From Chryseobacterium sp. (GTDB lineage: Bacteria > Bacteroidota > Bacteroidia > Flavobacteriales > Weeksellaceae): DNA of 14,517 bases. The stretch is taken from the NCBI GenBank assembly GCA_003852805.1, contig RDDY01000089.1:1-14517 (forward strand). Direction: 5' to 3'. The notes below the pieces were generated by a model. The model did not search any database and had not been told where the DNA came from. It saw nothing but the letters and a program-made list of their open reading frames with translations. The first letter of the stretch is position 1, and every line of letters starts with the position of its first letter. A program made the position numbers and the translations under genes. This document shows positions 7,632 to 14,265 of the stretch, piece by piece.

Positions 7632-10154
7632 TTAGACCTTTTCGGTTTCGGGCTGTTTCGCAGCTTCCAAGGCATCGCCTGCCTCGTTAACGGTCAACTT
7701 CACACTTTCGCCTTCAGACAATTGTTTGCTGACGAGCATCTCGGCCAATAAGTCTTCGATGTACTTTTGGATTGCGCGCTTCAGCGGTCTCGCACCGAAG
7801 TCTTTGTCCCAACCTTTCTCCGCAATGAAATTGATGGCTTCCTCATCGAGTTCGATGGTGTAGCCCAGTTTAGACAATCTTCCGTACAGTTTATCGAGTT
7901 CCAGTTGGATGATTTTCTTGATGTCGTCTTTCTCCAAAGAGTTGAAGATAATGATATCGTCTATACGGTTCAAGAACTCGGGAGCAAAGGCTTTTTTCAG
8001 TGCACTTTCAATCGTGCTTCTCGCTCTTGCGTCGCTGCCGCTCTTACGCGCGCTGGTACCGAATCCTACGCCGTCACCGAAGTCTTTCAGATCGCGTGTA
8101 CCGATATTGGAGGTCAAAATGATGATCGTATTACGGAAATCCACCTTTCTGCCCAAGCTATCGGTTACGTGGCCTTCATCCAAGATCTGCAACAGAATAT
8201 TGAACACGTCCGGATGTGCCTTCTCGATTTCATCGAGCAGGATTACTGCGTAAGGTTTACGGCGTACCGCTTCGGTCAGCTGGCCTCCTTCCTCGTAACC
8301 TACATATCCCGGAGGCGCACCGACCAAACGGCTGACCGCAAATTTCTCCATGTATTCGCTCATGTCGATGCGGATCAGCGCCTCGTCAGAATCAAAGAGT
8401 TCGCGGGCCATTACTTTGGCCAATTCGGTTTTACCGACCCCTGTTGTACCCAAGAAGATGAATGTACCGATCGGACGGTTCGGATCTTTCAATCCGGCGC
8501 GGTTACGCTGAATGGCTTTCACCACTTTTCTCACCGCTTCTTCTTGACCGATCACCTTGCCGTTAAGCTTGTTGTCCATCATCGCCAGTTTGTCCAGCTC
8601 GTTCTTGCCGACTTTGGTAACAGGAACGCCGCTCATCATGGAGACCACCTCAGCTACATTTTCCTCGGTAACTACTTCCTTCTTCTCCTTTACCTCTTGG
8701 TCCCATTGTTCTTGGGCCAAGTTCAGTTCTATCTGCAGTTTCTCTTCTTCGTCCTTCAGCTTTCGGGCTTCCAAGTAATCCTGCGCTTTCACGGCCTTCA
8801 ATTTCAGTTCTTTGACTTCTTCAATCCGCTTCTCGAAGTTGATGATGTCGTTCGGAACCTTCATGTTCTTGATGTAAACCCTGGAGCCGGCTTCGTCTAA
8901 AGCATCGATGGCTTTATCAGGCAAGAAACGATCGGTTATATACCTTGTGGTCAGATTCACACAAGCCTTGATCGCATCATCCGTATATTCCACATTGTGG
9001 TGGTCCTCGTATTTATCTTTGATCTGATACAGGATCTGGAGCGTTTCCTCCACGCTGGTAGGCTCTACCATCACTTTTTGGAAACGTCTCTCCAATGCGC
9101 CGTCTTTTTCGATGTACTGACGGTATTCATCCAGGGTTGTAGCACCGATAACTTGAATCTCTCCGCGCGCCAATGCGGGCTTGAACATATTCGACGCATC
9201 CAGCGAGCCGGTAGAGCTGCCTGCGCCCACGATGGTGTGCAACTCGTCAATGAACAAGATTACGTCGCGGTTCTTTTCCAGTTCGCTCATGATCGCTTTC
9301 ATGCGTTCTTCAAACTGGCCGCGGTATTTTGTCCCGGCAACCAAGCTTGCAAGATCCAGTGTGATGACGCGCTTTCCGTAAAGTACGCGTGATACTTTTT
9401 TCTGATGAATACGCAGCGCCAAGCCCTCTGCAATGGCAGATTTACCTACACCGGGCTCACCGATCAACAGTGGATTGTTCTTCTTCCGACGGCTGAGAAT
9501 TTGCGATACGCGCTCGATTTCCTTGTCTCTGCCGATAACAGGGTCCAACTTTCCGTCGCGCGCAAGGTTTGTCAAATCTCGTCCGAAGTTATCCAGCACA
9601 GGAGTTTTACTCTTGTTGCTTCCCAAGCTGCCTGATGGTTTTTTGAATTGACCGTAACTTTCTTCCTTGTCGTCATCGTCATCAAACGCTTGGTTCTTCG
9701 GCAGCATGCCCGATTCTTTCAACATAGACTTATAACGGGCCGTCACTTTATCGTAATCTATATCATAAGCTTCCAAAATATTGGTCGTCGGATCTTCGGA
9801 CTTATATAATATGCCTAGCAGCAGATGGATGGTGTTGATCTCTTTCGAGCTGTATTTCCGGCATTCCAAATCTGCACAACGCAACGCATGGTCGGACATC
9901 TTGGTCAACGCAATATTCGGAGTTTCTTTTACAAATGCATTATTGCCTGCAACGCTTATATTTTCAATTTTGCGCTTGATCTGCGTAAGATCTGCATCCA
10001 GATCTTGGAGAATCTCGCGCGCCGATGAGCTTTCGGCCTTAATGATCCCCAACAGCAGATGCTCTGTATTCAGAAATTCGCTTTTTAGGCGCTGAGCTTC
10101 ATTTTTGCTGTTCATGAACACTTGGCTCATGTTTTCTGAAAATTTATATTCCAT
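7632..10154 (-). CDS. clpC: ATP-dependent Clp protease ATP-binding subunit ClpC
   Basis: ClpC is a hexameric AAA+ unfoldase that feeds proteins to the ClpP protease for quality control and regulated turnover. The 840-residue product has the double Clp N-domain repeat at about 1-145, a charged linker (150-185), and AAA domain 1 with Walker A GEPGVGKS 232-239 and Walker [11 protein letters not shown] 298-307. A short coiled-coil middle domain (about 435-495) of ClpC rather than ClpB size follows. AAA domain 2 has Walker A GTTGVGKT 569-576 and Walker [11 protein letters not shown] 637-646. The VGF tripeptide at 696-698 sits where the ClpP-docking IGF/VGF loop lies, supporting partnership with ClpP. 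The C-terminal D2 small domain is complete. It stands alone, convergent with GH3 and divergent from the glycosyltransferase. No CIRCE-type heat-shock operator is visible upstream. Confidence 0.97.
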   Translation of the reverse strand: MEYKFSENMSQVFMNSKNEAQRLKSEFLNTEHLLLGIIKAESSSAREILQDLDADLTQIKRKIENISVAGNNAFVKETPNIALTKMSDHALRCADLECRKYSSKEINTIHLLLGILYKSEDPTTNILEAYDIDYDKVTARYKSMLKESGMLPKNQAFDDDDDKEESYGQFKKPSGSLGSNKSKTPVLDNFGRDLTNLARDGKLDPVIGRDKEIERVSQILSRRKKNNPLLIGEPGVGKSAIAEGLALRIHQKKVSRVLYGKRVITLDLASLVAGTKYRGQFEERMKAIMSELEKNRDVILFIDELHTIVGAGSSTGSLDASNMFKPALARGEIQVIGATTLDEYRQYIEKDGALERRFQKVMVEPTSVEETLQILYQIKDKYEDHHNVEYTDDAIKACVNLTTRYITDRFLPDKAIDALDEAGSRVYIKNMKVPNDIINFEKRIEEVKELKLKAVKAQDYLEARKLKDEEEKLQIELNLAQEQWDQEVKEKKEVVTEENVAEVVSMMSGVPVTKVGKNELDKLAMMDNKLNGKVIGQEEAVRKVVKAIQRNRAGLKDPNRPIGTFIFLGTTGVGKTELAKVMARELFDSDEALIRIDMSEYMEKFAVSRLVGAPPGYVGYEEGGQLTEAVRRKPYAVILLDEIEKAHPDVFNILLQILDEGHVTDSLGRKVDFRNTIIILTSNIGTRDLKDFGDGVGFGTSARKSGSDARARSTIESALKKAFAPEFLNRIDDIIIFNSLEKDDIKKIIQLELDKLYGRLSKLGYTIELDEEAINFIAEKGWDKDFGARPLKRAIQKYIEDLLAEMLVSKQLSEGESVKLTVNEAGDALEAAKQPETEKV

Positions 10155-10324
10155 AATGTTTTTTCTATCTTTGGCCGCTTCACCGGCTGTCTCACTGTGT
10201 TTTGCAAACTTCTTACCAAAAGCCGATATCTGACTTTATGACAGGAAAATATGCAGATTTCCTCTTTCTGTTTCAAGGCTTTACCACAACTGTGATGCAC
10301 CGTTTTCCATTATAATCAAACGCT
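10155..10324. promoter_or_regulatory. Divergent clpC / glycosyltransferase promoter region
   Basis: This 170-bp spacer lies between two divergent start codons, so it should hold both promoters. On the + strand, TATCTTTG at 10166-10173 matches the TAnnTTTG -7 consensus, but it would give the glycosyltransferase a leader of roughly 145 nt and lies just 11 nt from the clpC start. On the - strand I find no exact TAnnTTTG match. An A-rich stretch precedes the clpC ATG, consistent with Bacteroidota translation starts that lack a strong Shine-Dalgarno. Confidence 0.45.
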
Positions 10325-11437
10325 ATGAAGCCAAGAATTGTTATGAGTGTTTTCAACAATCTGCGGACGGACCAGCGGGTTGAAAAAATATGTGAAAGTC
10401 TTCATGCCGATGGATATCGAGTGGAATTGATAGGCAATAATTGGCGAGGCGAACCCGACCTGAAGCGGCCGTATTCATGGCGCAGGTTAAAGCTTAGGTC
10501 GAAAACCCTGAAGTTTGCTTATCTCGAATGGCAGTGGAAACTGTACCGGCATCTGATGAAGACGGCAGACACCGATACAATCTTGGTGGCAAACGATCTC
10601 GATTGCCTCTGGCCGAATGTAAGGGTTGCCCGAAAGAAGAACATCCCGTTGGTTTACGACAGTCACGAGATATTTACCGAGATGCCGTCCGTGACGGGGA
10701 GACCTGTGCAGAGATTGTGGCGACTCCTCGAAAGAAGATTGATGCCGAAGGTAAATTACATGATGACGGTGAACGACAGTTGCGCCGACTGGTTCAGCCA
10801 AGTCTACAAAATCACGCGGCCGACGGTTGTACGCAATGTGCCTCGCCGACAGGAATGGAAAGGCTTCCCCGGACCGAATAAAAAGAAGACAATCATCTAT
10901 CAGGGCGCTGTCAATCCTTCTCGCGGAATAGATAAAGCGATCCGTGCAATGCAATTCTTGCCGCACGCCCGATTGCTCATTGCAGGTGAAGGGCCGGCTG
11001 AAAAGGAATATCGCGATCTGGCTATTGCTTTAAATTTAAATGACAGAGTAGAGTTTCTCGGCAACCTTGCGCCCGAAGAACTGCGTAAAGTAACCGAAAG
11101 AGCCGACGCGGGTCTCAGCATCGAAGAACCCGACGGTCTTAGCTATTTATATTCGCTGCCCAACAAAGTGTCGGATTATATCCAAGCGCGTGTACCGGTA
11201 GTGTTGGCACCGTTGCCCGAACTGAAAAGAATTGCCGCAGAACACAAAGTGGGCGAATTGCTGACAAGCCGCGAACCCGAAAAACTTGCTGCAACCATCG
11301 ATAAAGTATTGGAAAACGGCCGTGCTTTTTACCTGCCCGGTCTCTCGGCAGCGGCAGAAAAGCTCAACTGGGAGCATGAACAACCCAAGCTGTTGGATCT
11401 TTATGAAAGGGTTTGCCGAGACAGAGAACTTCGGTAA
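10325..11437 (+). CDS. Glycosyltransferase, GT4-type (GT-B fold)
   Basis: This 370-residue enzyme is a probable cytoplasmic or membrane-associated retaining glycosyltransferase that moves a sugar from a nucleotide donor, likely in surface glycan (LPS or capsule-type) assembly. The substrate is not predictable. The N-terminal Rossmann half starts MKPRIVMSVFNNLRTDQRVEK, with YDSHEIFTEMP at 111-121, a motif common in this group. The C-terminal half shows IIYQGAVNPSRGID (190-203), LLIAGEGPAEKEY (217-229) and VEFLGNL (242-248), the usual GT4 donor-domain pattern. The acidic/PNK segment at 265-285 is near the expected donor-binding Glu region. There is no signal peptide. A neighbouring GT9/GT2 pair downstream suggests a shared glycan role, but a separate -7 element sits between it and sufE. 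Confidence 0.9.
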   Translation: MKPRIVMSVFNNLRTDQRVEKICESLHADGYRVELIGNNWRGEPDLKRPYSWRRLKLRSKTLKFAYLEWQWKLYRHLMKTADTDTILVANDLDCLWPNVRVARKKNIPLVYDSHEIFTEMPSVTGRPVQRLWRLLERRLMPKVNYMMTVNDSCADWFSQVYKITRPTVVRNVPRRQEWKGFPGPNKKKTIIYQGAVNPSRGIDKAIRAMQFLPHARLLIAGEGPAEKEYRDLAIALNLNDRVEFLGNLAPEELRKVTERADAGLSIEEPDGLSYLYSLPNKVSDYIQARVPVVLAPLPELKRIAAEHKVGELLTSREPEKLAATIDKVLENGRAFYLPGLSAAAEKLNWEHEQPKLLDLYERVCRDRELR

Positions 11438-11442
11438 AGTCG

Positions 11443-11450
11443 TACCTTTG
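11443..11450 (+). promoter_or_regulatory. Predicted Bacteroidota -7 promoter element (TACCTTTG)
   Basis: This exact TAnnTTTG match, identical in sequence to the one before the bacilliredoxin gene, lies in the 30-nt gap between the glycosyltransferase stop and the sufE start (17 nt to the ATG). It may start a sufE-GT9-GT2 transcript. No good -33 element is seen at the usual distance. Confidence 0.5.
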
Positions 11451-11467
11451 CATAAAGTCAGGACTTT

Positions 11468-11887
11468 ATGACAATCAAAGAGAAACAACAGGAAATAGTA
11501 GATGATTTCGAGTTTCTGGACGACTGGGAACAGAAATACGAGTATATAATAGACCTCGGCAAGTCTCTGCCCGGTTTGCCCGAGGAAAAAAAAACGGATG
11601 AAAATCTGATCCGCGGCTGCCAGTCCCGTGTGTGGCTGGATGCTGAATACCGCGACGGTAAACTGTTTTTCAACGCAGATTCAGACGGCATTTTGCCGAA
11701 AGGCATTGTGGCATTGCTGGTTGAGATTTACAACGGTCAACCCGTGGCCGATATACTGGCGTCTGATTTCGGGTTCATAGAACAAATCGGTTTGCAGGAG
11801 TTTCTTTCTCCCTCGCGTGCCAACGGCTTGATGGCCATGACACGGCAAATCAAATTTTACGCAGTGGCATTTCAGGCAAAGCAGTGA
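11468..11887 (+). CDS. sufE: Cysteine desulfuration protein SufE
   Basis: SufE accepts persulfide sulfur from the cysteine desulfurase SufS and passes it to the Suf Fe-S cluster scaffold in the cytoplasm. The 139-residue product matches the family's normal length. The acceptor cysteine is Cys51 in LIRGCQSRVWL, the most diagnostic SufE motif. Other family features are the N-terminal DDFEFLDDWEQKYEYIIDLGK, the ADSDG(I)LPKGIVALLVEIYNG segment and the C-terminal LSPSRANGLMAMTRQIK. No other suf genes are in the window, so it is separate from its pathway partners here. Its stop codon overlaps the GTG start of the next gene, implying cotranslation with a glycosyltransferase. Confidence 0.95.
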   Translation: MTIKEKQQEIVDDFEFLDDWEQKYEYIIDLGKSLPGLPEEKKTDENLIRGCQSRVWLDAEYRDGKLFFNADSDGILPKGIVALLVEIYNGQPVADILASDFGFIEQIGLQEFLSPSRANGLMAMTRQIKFYAVAFQAKQ

Positions 11888-12849
11888 CGCGAATCCTTGC
11901 ATATCGTTTCTCGGCCTTTGGCGATGTGGCGATGGCTGCACCCGTCATCAAGGAGTTCTTGAGGCAGAACCCCGATGCAGAGGTCATCATGGTATCGCGC
12001 CGAATCTTCGCCGATCTTTTCTCAGGAATCGAACGATTGCAGTTTCATGGTATAAAAGTAGACGACTACAAAGGATTGCGCGGGATGCGGCAACTTTCTA
12101 CCGAATTGTGTGATCTGTATTCGCCAAACGCGGTGGCAGATCTGCACGATGTGATCCGTACCAAGATGCTGAATGTCTTCTATAAAAAGCGAGGCATAAA
12201 AGTAGCCAAAATCGACAAAGGCAAAAAGGAAAAAGAGAGACTTACCGATGTCAACAATCTGAATAAACATCCACTCAGAAGTACAGTAGAGCGCTATGCA
12301 GATGTTTTCCGTTCGTTGGGCTTCACTGTGGATTTGTCGCATACGGTTCAACCGATCGCGCAGGAGAAATGCGGTGTGGGCTTTGCGCCGTTTGCGCAGC
12401 ACCGCGGTAAAATGCTGCCGTTGGAAAAATCTTTCGAGTTGGTGCGCCTGATAAGCCAAAAGGAGAAAGTGTATTTCTTTGGAGCGAGCGGAGCAGAAGC
12501 CGAGTTGTTGGAAACTTGGCAAAAGCGTCTCCCGAACACCGTTAATCTTGCCGGCAAACTCTCGCTGGAAGAAGAATTGGGCGCCATTGCAAAACTGCGA
12601 GTGATGATCTCTATGGACTCAGCCAACATGCATCTTGCCTCTCTGGTGGGTACGCGCGCCGTATCTGTTTGGGGATCTACGCACCGCTTTGCCGGATTTT
12701 TAGGATACGGACAATCCGAGGCGGATGTGGTGGAAGTAAAGGATTTAACCTGCCGACCGTGCTCTGCCTTTGGCGATCGACCTTGCTACCGCGGTGATTA
12801 TGCTTGCCTCAATGAACTCCGCGTACAGCAGATCATCGAGAAGTTATGA
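11884..12849 (+). CDS. Glycosyltransferase family 9 (heptosyltransferase-like)
   Basis: GT9 enzymes transfer heptose or related sugars to the LPS core on the cytoplasmic side of the inner membrane; the exact sugar here is unknown. The 321-residue product begins RILAYRFSAFGDVAMAAPV (3-21), the typical GT9 N-terminus with the GD..(M)..P acceptor-side motif. GVGFAPFAQHRGKMLPLE begins the donor domain, and SMDSANMHLASLVGT (243-257) is the conserved D-S/G-xxMHLA donor-binding motif. A Cys-rich segment (C290, C293, C301, C308) near the C-terminus resembles the CxPC region of many GT9 proteins. The GTG start lies inside the sufE stop region (GTGA); the next ATG would remove the conserved N-terminal motif, so GTG 11884 is chosen. 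The stop overlaps the GT2 start (ATGA). Confidence 0.92.
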   Translation: MTRILAYRFSAFGDVAMAAPVIKEFLRQNPDAEVIMVSRRIFADLFSGIERLQFHGIKVDDYKGLRGMRQLSTELCDLYSPNAVADLHDVIRTKMLNVFYKKRGIKVAKIDKGKKEKERLTDVNNLNKHPLRSTVERYADVFRSLGFTVDLSHTVQPIAQEKCGVGFAPFAQHRGKMLPLEKSFELVRLISQKEKVYFFGASGAEAELLETWQKRLPNTVNLAGKLSLEEELGAIAKLRVMISMDSANMHLASLVGTRAVSVWGSTHRFAGFLGYGQSEADVVEVKDLTCRPCSAFGDRPCYRGDYACLNELRVQQIIEKL

Positions 12850-13757
12850 AACTCTCGGTCTGCATCCCGGTTTACAATTTCTCGGTCGGTGACTTGGTAG
12901 AAGCTTTGGCGCACGAAATCTTGAGGGACGAGCCGGCTGTAGAAATTATAGTGGTAGACGATGGATCGGACGAGAAATTCAAGACAGAGAACCGCAAGAT
13001 CAAAAATTGCCGCTACCATGAACTGCCGCAGAATGTAGGCCGTTCGGCCGTTCGCAATCTTTTCCTCGGATATGCCAACGGCGACTATCTGCTGTTTTTG
13101 GATTGTGACGCAAAGGTGATCTCAGACAGTTTCCTACAAGATTATTTGGCAGCAATCGATCGAAGCATGCCCGCTGTGCTTTATGGCGGCTTTGTGCCCG
13201 CAAAAGACGAAGCCAATAACCTGCGTTACCGCTACTCTTTGGAGCGTGAAATCCATCCGATGGAATATCGTCTGAAGCATCCGTATGAGGTTTTTAAAAC
13301 CATTAATTTTGCTGTAAGAAAAGATATTTTTCGAAAGTTTCACTTTGATGAATGCATCCGCCACTACGGCTACGAAGACTTTGTCTTTGCCAAGACATTG
13401 GAAGAAAACAGCATCGATATTTTACAACTTGACAATCCCGTCCTGCACGACGACCGCGAGACCAATGAAATCTTCCTCCGCAAAACCGAACGTGCCGTGC
13501 GAACTTTGGCAGAGTTAGCTAAGAGTCATCCGCAATATGTAAACGATGTCAGACTGCTAAAAGCCGCGCAGAAACTGCGCAAAACTCCGCTGTTACCACT
13601 GCTGTTTTCCAACACAATTTTCAGAGATATGGTTAAGCGTAAACTGCTGATAGGAAACGCTTCGCTGCGCTGGCTGGATTTGTGGAAACTCGGTATGCTT
13701 TTGAGATTAATTCAGCACAAAACAGTAGAGGATGGCCCGGATGGCGATGAAAAATAG
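12846..13757 (+). CDS. Glycosyltransferase family 2 (GT-A fold)
   Basis: This 303-residue GT2 enzyme probably uses a nucleotide-sugar donor in surface glycan synthesis; the specificity cannot be read from sequence. The first domain shows MKLSVCIPVYN (1-11), IIVVDDGSD (34-42), NVGRSAVRN (63-71) and the metal-binding DxD motif FLDCDAKV (84-91). GYEDF at 175-179 is the probable catalytic ED-type motif. The C-terminal ~80 residues are basic and helical, with PLLPLLFSN and WLDLWKLGMLLRLI possibly lying against the membrane, but no clear transmembrane segment is seen. Its ATG overlaps the GT9 stop by 4 nt, so the two are probably cotranslated and act in the same pathway. Its last 51 nt are also covered by an antisense small ORF. 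Confidence 0.92.
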   Translation: MKLSVCIPVYNFSVGDLVEALAHEILRDEPAVEIIVVDDGSDEKFKTENRKIKNCRYHELPQNVGRSAVRNLFLGYANGDYLLFLDCDAKVISDSFLQDYLAAIDRSMPAVLYGGFVPAKDEANNLRYRYSLEREIHPMEYRLKHPYEVFKTINFAVRKDIFRKFHFDECIRHYGYEDFVFAKTLEENSIDILQLDNPVLHDDRETNEIFLRKTERAVRTLAELAKSHPQYVNDVRLLKAAQKLRKTPLLPLLFSNTIFRDMVKRKLLIGNASLRWLDLWKLGMLLRLIQHKTVEDGPDGDEK

Positions 13758-13871
13758 TCCCGGATAGAGGTAATTTATCATCTGCTTTTTGTCTTTCTTA
13801 ATAAAAGCAAGATAAAGGATATACACTAAAAAGACACCGCCCAGGATAACAGGAATGAGAGGATAGACCAT
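13707..13871 (-). CDS. Small two-helix membrane protein (54 aa), unknown
   Basis: I do not recognise this protein. The ORF reads ATG at 13871 to TAA at 13707. The product has a hydrophobic stretch at about residues 4-24 (PLIPVILGGVFLVYILYLAF), a basic loop IKKDKKQ (24-30) and a second hydrophobic stretch at about 34-53 containing YPGLFFIAIRAILYCFVL. The basic loop predicts a hairpin with both termini outside the cytoplasm. The amino-acid pattern (two clean helices, charge only in the loop) is unlikely by chance in antisense sequence, and two thirds of the ORF lies outside the GT2 gene. It starts 16 nt after the stop of a truncated GIY-YIG gene on the same strand and overlaps the end of GT2 tail-to-tail by 51 nt. 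There is no clear Shine-Dalgarno. Confidence 0.55.
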   Translation of the reverse strand: MVYPLIPVILGGVFLVYILYLAFIKKDKKQMINYLYPGLFFIAIRAILYCFVLN

Positions 13872-13887
13872 GGTTTCGCATATGTCA

Positions 13888-14073
13888 TTAGACTTTTGGC
13901 CGGAGCAGACAGTCTGAAAACTCTTCGCTAAAAGCGACTTTCCAATCTTTTGCCCGAGCAGTAAAACCGGAATGTTTTTGCAGATGTTTTTCTAAGCGTT
14001 TCTCAACATTGGCAGTGGACCCGATATAGTATTTGTCGAGAGTTTCGGAATAAAGAATGTAAACGAAATACAT
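13888..14073 (-). pseudogene. GIY-YIG domain protein, C-terminally truncated
   Basis: This 61-codon ORF starts MYFVYILYSETLDKYYIGST, the unmistakable N-terminus of small stand-alone GIY-YIG nuclease-fold proteins (YhbQ/UPF0213-like), which are usually about 80-100 residues. The first part of the domain continues ANVEKRLEKHLQ and WKVAFSEEF. It should then carry a helix with a conserved Glu (xEAxxREKxIK-like), but instead reads SDCLLRPKV and stops. I translated the other two frames past this point and found no trace of the missing part, so this looks like a real deletion and not a simple frameshift. Start ATG 14073 is chosen because an upstream GTG-type extension would run through the tRNA gene. 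It begins 6 nt after the tRNA-Val(GAC) 3' end and was probably cotranscribed with it. Nuclease activity is doubtful. Confidence 0.75.
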
Positions 14074-14079
14074 GAAAAG

Positions 14080-14154
14080 TGGGCAGTAAGGGATTCGAAC
14101 CCATGACCTCTGCGATGTCAACGCAACGCTCTAAACCAACTGAGCTAACTGCCC
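14080..14154 (-). tRNA. tRNA-Val (anticodon GAC)
   Basis: The - strand folds as a full cloverleaf: acceptor GGGCAGT / ACTGCCC, D-arm GCTC / GAGC, anticodon stem TTGCG / CGCAG with loop TTGACAT (anticodon GAC, valine), 5-nt variable loop, and T-loop TTCGAAT. The T-stem ATGGG / CCCTT has one T-T mismatch (positions 50-64). The discriminator is A, and CCA is not encoded, since CTT follows. A run GG precedes the 5' end. Confidence 0.93.
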
Positions 14155-14160
14155 CCAAAT

Positions 14161-14186
14161 AAAAAATCTCAGATTGTCTCTGAGAT
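14161..14186 (-). terminator. Hairpin plus T-run between the two tRNA-Val genes
   Basis: On the - strand an 8-bp perfect stem (ATCTCAGA with TCTGAGAT) and 5-nt loop are followed directly by T6 overlapping the stem end. It begins right after the CCA of tRNA-Val(TAC) and ends only 6 nt before the 5' end of tRNA-Val(GAC). It looks like an intrinsic terminator, but the stem is only moderately stable, so partial read-through or use as a processing element is also possible. Confidence 0.7.
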
Positions 14187-14187
14187 A

Positions 14188-14265
14188 TGGTGGGCGGTGA
14201 GGGATTCGAACCCCCGACCCTCTGGGTGTAAACCAGATGCTCTGAACCAACTGAGCTAACCGCCC
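14188..14265 (-). tRNA. tRNA-Val (anticodon TAC)
   Basis: The - strand gives a complete cloverleaf: acceptor GGGCGGT / ACCGCCC, D-arm GCTC / GAGC, anticodon stem TCTGG / CCAGA with loop TTTACAC (anticodon TAC, valine), variable loop GGGTC, T-stem GGGGG / CCCTC and T-loop TTCGAAT. The discriminator A (14191) is followed by CCA at 14188-14190, so the 3' CCA appears to be genome-encoded, unlike the neighbouring tRNA-Val(GAC). Its 5' half (14236-14265) is repeated exactly in the tandem units beyond it. Confidence 0.96.

Noticed and set aside
7767..8900. 377-codon + strand open frame
   Set aside because: It lies wholly inside clpC on the opposite strand, is rich in Phe/Gln/His/Arg as expected of antisense translation, and has no recognisable motif.
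10155..10324. Heat-shock (CIRCE-like) operator upstream of clpC
   Set aside because: No TTAGCACTC / GAGTGCTAA inverted repeat is present on either strand.
13780..13810. Possible terminator after GT2 (GCTTTT ... AAAAGC)
   Set aside because: The stem is short and AT-rich with a long loop, has no following T-run, and lies inside the small membrane ORF.
13870..13950. Simple frameshift explaining the short GIY-YIG protein
   Set aside because: Neither alternative frame after the EEFSD segment encodes the missing conserved helix; a deletion or replacement fits better.
14074..14121. Longer start for the GIY-YIG ORF
   Set aside because: The extension is translated from the tRNA-Val(GAC) gene; the family's natural start is MYFVYIL at 14073.
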